This document shows positions 60,574-64,000 of a stretch of DNA of 64,000 nucleotides, in pieces. Origin of the DNA: UBA5314 sp040217815. Lineage in GTDB: Bacteria; Bacillota; Syntrophomonadia; Syntrophomonadales; Syntrophomonadaceae. The position numbers were made by a program, and so were the translations under genes. Position 1 is the first letter of the stretch; each line of letters begins with the position of its first letter. The notes below the pieces were generated by a model. The model was not told the DNA's origin. It was given only the letters and a program-made list of their open reading frames with translations, and ran no database searches. The DNA lies in NCBI GenBank assembly GCA_040217815.1, contig JBEHWI010000008.1, positions 36,563 through 100,562 of the forward strand. Reading direction: 5' to 3'.

Positions 60574-61020
60574 TTATTCTTCCTTTAATAATTGAGCGGC
60601 GGCAGCCAGGGCCAGGTGATAACTCATAGCCCCGAATCCAAATATTCCACCGACCACCGCCGGTGATAGGTATGATTTGTGGCGGAATTCTTCCCGCTGA
60701 TAGATATTGGACATATGCACTTCGATAGCCGGAAGGCTGATCGCTTTTAATGCGTCATGCAGTGCTATGCTATAATGGGTGAGGGCTCCGGCATTTAATA
60801 TAAGCATTTGATAATTTTCTTTATGTGCCTGGTGAATGCGGTCGATCAACTCACCCTCGTGATTGGATTGAAAGAAAGACACTTCCAGACCCATATTTCC
60901 GGCTGCCTCCTTCAATTCCGTCTCCAATTCACTCCAGGTCCGGCTGCCGTATATGTCTTTTTCCCTGCTGCCTAAAAGATTTAAATTGGGGCCGTTTATC
61001 ACCAGTATCCGTGCTGCCAT
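60574..61020 (-). CDS. aroQ: 3-dehydroquinate dehydratase, type II
   Basis: A 148-residue dodecameric dehydratase of the shikimate pathway. Motifs are VINGPNLNLLGSREKDIYG (with the catalytic Arg and Tyr), FFQSNHEGELIDRI, NAGALTHYSIALHDAL and EVHMSNIYQREEFR. Length is standard. It lies upstream of pepP and efp, a placement seen in Bacillus and other Firmicutes. Confidence 0.97.
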   Translation of the reverse strand: MAARILVINGPNLNLLGSREKDIYGSRTWSELETELKEAAGNMGLEVSFFQSNHEGELIDRIHQAHKENYQMLILNAGALTHYSIALHDALKAISLPAIEVHMSNIYQREEFRHKSYLSPAVVGGIFGFGAMSYHLALAAAAQLLKEE

Positions 61021-61034
61021 ATAACCGTCCTCCT

Positions 61035-62375
61035 CTATTGACCTGCTACGCTCAGATTGGAAAGCAGGCTGGGGGCCGCGCGCCCTCCATAAAACTTCAA
61101 ATCGCTTCCGACCGCTTCAACACTGCGGAATAGTTCCTTAATGTTGCCGGCAACGGTCACTCCGCGAACCGCCCGGGTCAGTTCTCCACCCTCAATGAGC
61201 CGGCCGGAAGCCCCGACCGAAAATTGGCCGGAAACCGGATTTACCATATGCATTCCCATGACATCGGTAATGTAAAAACCTCGCCCCACCGTCTTTAGCA
61301 TCTCACCAGGCTCCATCCGCCCCGGCTGTAGAATGAAATTGCTGCTGCCCACCGATGGCAGTCCGCGGAAGGAGGCACGGCGGGCGCTGCCGGTAGCCGG
61401 GCATTTTTCACGAACCGCGGTCAGATAATCCGACAGGTAGCTGACCAACACTCCCTTCTCCACCAGGGCTGTCTTTTGGCCGGGCACCCCTTCGGAATCA
61501 AACGGCGTGCTTCCAATTCCGTTGTCAAGCAGGGAGTCGTCGACTATCGTAAGCAGGGGGCTGAAAACCTCCTCACCCAAGCAGCCTTTTAGCAGAGACC
61601 GCCCCTTGAAAACCGCATCGGCGTCGAGCATCTGGGCTAATATCGCTAAAAACCTGGTAACAACATAGGGGTCCATCACGCAAGGCATATGCCCGGTGGT
61701 CAGGGGCTTCCCACCTAGTAAACCTACCGCTCCTTCAACAGCCTCGCGGGCAACGCTCAAAGTATCCAGTTCATCAAAGCGGCGTCTGACCATAAAAGCG
61801 AATCCGCTCTGTACATCGTCCCCTTCCTCGGCGGCCAGGGATACATTGATGCCGCAGAGGTTGGCTTTCTTGTAGGCGTATACCTCCCGGGTGTTCATCA
61901 ACAAGACACTGTATTCGGTTTCCTGGTAGGAGGAACTATCCAGCCGTACAATCCTTTTATCGAGCTCCCGGGCTTTTATTTCCAGGTCCCTGGCCAGGCC
62001 TATTTTATCCTCCAGGGAAGCCCGGCCTATCGCCGCGTCGAAAAGGGGAAGCACAGCATAATTTATCCCCTTGCCGCTGGGTATTTCGTAGGGCTTATCG
62101 CCGGCGCTATACCCGGCCTGGCGGGCTGCGTCAAATACCGCCTGTTCGGCAGCTTGCACAGACAGGTCGGTGGTAAAGGTAAATCCCAGCCGCCCCTGAT
62201 CGATGATCCTTATCCCCATGCCGGTCTCTTCGGCCTGTTTTAGCGTCTCCACCTCTCCATTGCGAACCTCGAGGGATAGCTCCCGGCCTTTCATAATAAA
62301 AACCTCGCCGGTCAAGCCCCTGCTTCGGGCCGCCTGCAAAGCCCTCTCCCCCACCTGGCTGAAAAACGACTCCAT
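61035..62375 (-). CDS. pmbA: PmbA/TldE-like metalloprotease subunit
   Basis: A 446-residue protein of the TldD/PmbA family. The two form heterodimers that process modified peptides and degrade short unstructured ones. It has the family pattern IRIIDQGRLGFTFTTDLS, HMPCVMDPYVVTRFLAILA, IGSTPFDSEGVPGQKT and GFYITDVMGMHMVNPVSGQF; it lacks the HExxxH metal motif, as expected for the non-catalytic partner. It lies 32 bp after tldD. Confidence 0.92.
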   Translation of the reverse strand: MESFFSQVGERALQAARSRGLTGEVFIMKGRELSLEVRNGEVETLKQAEETGMGIRIIDQGRLGFTFTTDLSVQAAEQAVFDAARQAGYSAGDKPYEIPSGKGINYAVLPLFDAAIGRASLEDKIGLARDLEIKARELDKRIVRLDSSSYQETEYSVLLMNTREVYAYKKANLCGINVSLAAEEGDDVQSGFAFMVRRRFDELDTLSVAREAVEGAVGLLGGKPLTTGHMPCVMDPYVVTRFLAILAQMLDADAVFKGRSLLKGCLGEEVFSPLLTIVDDSLLDNGIGSTPFDSEGVPGQKTALVEKGVLVSYLSDYLTAVREKCPATGSARRASFRGLPSVGSSNFILQPGRMEPGEMLKTVGRGFYITDVMGMHMVNPVSGQFSVGASGRLIEGGELTRAVRGVTVAGNIKELFRSVEAVGSDLKFYGGRAAPSLLSNLSVAGQ

Positions 62376-62407
62376 TATTTCTACCTACTTCCTTAAAGGC
62401 TTATCGC

Positions 62408-63838
62408 TTAAAACCTGTGCTGGCCGCTAAAAGCGTACAACTTCTTCGGACCCCGGCCGGCTGTACCGCCCACTACCAATTCCTTGATCCGAATGGTTGG
62501 CTGGGCGTCAGCCACCGGAACTCCCTGCCCATCTTTGCCGCATACGCCGATACCAAAACCTAAATCGCTCCCGATCCGGTCAATACTCATCAACACCTGA
62601 GGTCCGTTTCCGGTCAGGGTGGCTCCTCGAACCAGGGGGCCAATTTGACCATTCTGAATCAAATAGCCTTCTTGAACGTCAAATACAAAATCACCATTTA
62701 TAGTGTTAACCTGACCGCCGCCCATTTTTTTAACCAATAGGCCGCTCCTGGTTGCTCGGATTATCTCCCCAGGATCATCCTCCCCGGGCATGATCATCGT
62801 ATTGCTCATCCGGGGAATCGGTTTATCCTGGTAGGATTCCCTTCGTCCGTTGCAGCTGTTCCGACGCCCTTCGCGCCCCGCACACACCCGGTCGTACAGG
62901 TAGTCCTCGAGAATACCATCCTTAATCAAATAGGTGGGGTGGGCAGGCTGCCCTTCATCATCAAATCTATAGCTGCCATAGCGACCATCCAGGGTGGGGT
63001 CATCAACCACACTGACCCCGGGGGCAGCCACTACTGCTCCTTTCCTGGAGTAGACCGACAAGCCCTTTTGCACCAGATCGGCTTCCAACCCGTGCCCACA
63101 GGCCTCATGGACCATGGTTCCTCCCGCTTCGGCGGCCATAACCACCGGCATACGGCCAGCTGGTGCCGGCTCGGCATCCAGCATTTTCAAAGCCAGCCAG
63201 GCTGCCTGGGAAGCCTGCTCGGTAATTGAAGCCCGATTAAGCAGATCCCAGCCACAGGTGCCGCCGCTTGACGCCGAACCGGTCTGGATTAATGAATCCC
63301 GGGCAGCAATGGCATTTATCATCCATCTAACCCGGTTGACCTGTTCCTCAATGACTTCTCCCCAGCTGTTGGCTATCTGTACCGATTTACTCAAGTCGGC
63401 CATTCCAATGCTGACCTGCCTAATTTCCGCCCCGCACCCCCGGGCAACCCGGTCAGCAGACATAACCAGTTCAACTTTTTTATCAATATCAATTGCTTCT
63501 GGGTACCGGGCCTGGTCGACCATGTTTTTGCGGGCGGCCTGGTCAAATTGAATGCTTTTTTCCCGCTTCCCGCTTCCTTTCACACTTAGCCCCGCCAGAC
63601 AGGCGGCCTTCAGCAGGTCGCTTTCATCCAGCTGGTTGCTTGATACGTAAGCGGTTCTTTCCCCCTGCACAACCCGGATGCCAACCCCTTGTTCAAATCC
63701 CTGATTGATCTTCTCTATACGGCTGTCCTCGCAGAACACACTGCTGTTGTGCTTTTCTTCCACATAGACTTCCGCCCAGTCCCCGCCGTGGCGCAAAGCT
63801 TCTTCCAAAATCCGGTTCAATAAACTCCGGTCAAGCAT
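62408..63838 (-). CDS. tldD: TldD metalloprotease subunit
   Basis: A 476-residue metalloprotease. The zinc motif HEACGHGLEAD is present, with the N-terminal TldD-type stretch GIRVVQGERTAYVSSNQL and the C-terminal RMSNTMIMPGEDDPGEII. With PmbA it forms the active protease. ATG 63838 follows GGGGG. It heads the operon; the 162 bases to the window edge hold no gene that I can see. Confidence 0.94.
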   Translation of the reverse strand: MLDRSLLNRILEEALRHGGDWAEVYVEEKHNSSVFCEDSRIEKINQGFEQGVGIRVVQGERTAYVSSNQLDESDLLKAACLAGLSVKGSGKREKSIQFDQAARKNMVDQARYPEAIDIDKKVELVMSADRVARGCGAEIRQVSIGMADLSKSVQIANSWGEVIEEQVNRVRWMINAIAARDSLIQTGSASSGGTCGWDLLNRASITEQASQAAWLALKMLDAEPAPAGRMPVVMAAEAGGTMVHEACGHGLEADLVQKGLSVYSRKGAVVAAPGVSVVDDPTLDGRYGSYRFDDEGQPAHPTYLIKDGILEDYLYDRVCAGREGRRNSCNGRRESYQDKPIPRMSNTMIMPGEDDPGEIIRATRSGLLVKKMGGGQVNTINGDFVFDVQEGYLIQNGQIGPLVRGATLTGNGPQVLMSIDRIGSDLGFGIGVCGKDGQGVPVADAQPTIRIKELVVGGTAGRGPKKLYAFSGQHRF

Positions 63839-64000
63839 GGTTTTTCCCCCAATATATCAATTGACTGTTATTAGTCTCTCCAAGCCCGGTTAAATTACCT
63901 GAAAAGGAATTTTTCGCTTTTATGTATTTAATCTCCTCTATTTTAAGTATAAATGAGTCGTGCAACATGGGGACGGAGGTGTGACAGGGGGACGTTCTTT

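Overview
The window reads as chromosomal DNA of an anaerobic, endospore-forming Clostridia-type Firmicute. Sporulation genes dominate: spoVAC-VAD-VAE, dacF-spoIIAA-spoIIAB-sigF, spoIIM, spo0A, spoIVB and the complete spoIIIAA-AH operon. Translation signals are strong AGGAGG-type sites, often with TTG or GTG starts. The xerD-deoB-pdp block, the xse-ispA-dxs block with an OLE RNA, and many genes for anaerobic metabolism suggest a relative of Syntrophomonas, but the species is inferred, not proven. Almost every gene lies on the minus strand.

Layout. 1-2.8 kb: the start of an acyl-CoA dehydratase activase-like gene and the spoVA operon. 2.9-5.0 kb: a plus-strand glycosyltransferase with a CBM96/DNRLRE-like partner, an inverted-repeat element, and a dodecin. 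5.1-7.9 kb: dacF-spoIIA operon. 8.0-13.8 kb: molybdate uptake (modD, two modA genes flanking modBC) with a divergent HTH/binding-protein-like regulator. 13.8-19.7 kb: iron alcohol dehydrogenase, pdp, deoB, xerD, a YqzK-like protein and spoIIM, the last two enclosed by two oppositely oriented 308-bp MITE-like elements. 20.1-25.1 kb: CBS-pyrophosphatase, peptidase, NUDIX hydrolase, endonuclease Q-like protein. 25.1-31.6 kb: an AT-rich accessory island with a WD40-like protein, a zinc-ribbon protein and a 1483-residue DUF4062-STAND NTPase with a membrane C-terminus.

31.6-52 kb is one long co-directional block: spo0A, spoIVB, recN, argR, mnmM, nadK, tlyA, dxs, oapA, OLE RNA, ispA, xseB, xseA, two folD paralogues, a TsaD paralogue, nusB, DUF2273, amaP, asp23, accC and pycB. 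52.1-57.2 kb is spoIIIAA-AH. 57.3-64 kb holds a split GDT1 transporter pair, a CD1247-type protein and the tldD-pmbA-aroQ-pepP-efp operon with its terminator.

Most notable: (i) the OLE RNA/OapA locus; (ii) the STAND NTPase island, a probable defence or conflict module whose propeller gene lies apart from the ATPase gene; (iii) tandem FolD proteins with complementary losses, one lacking the catalytic Lys and Asp, the other the nucleotide motif; (iv) the MITE pair around spoIIM; (v) three promoter candidates of the form GCATA-N18-(-10) upstream of dacF, spoVAC and spoIVB, matching forespore sigma F/G specificity. All functions are read from sequence motifs and gene order; nothing was searched against a database.
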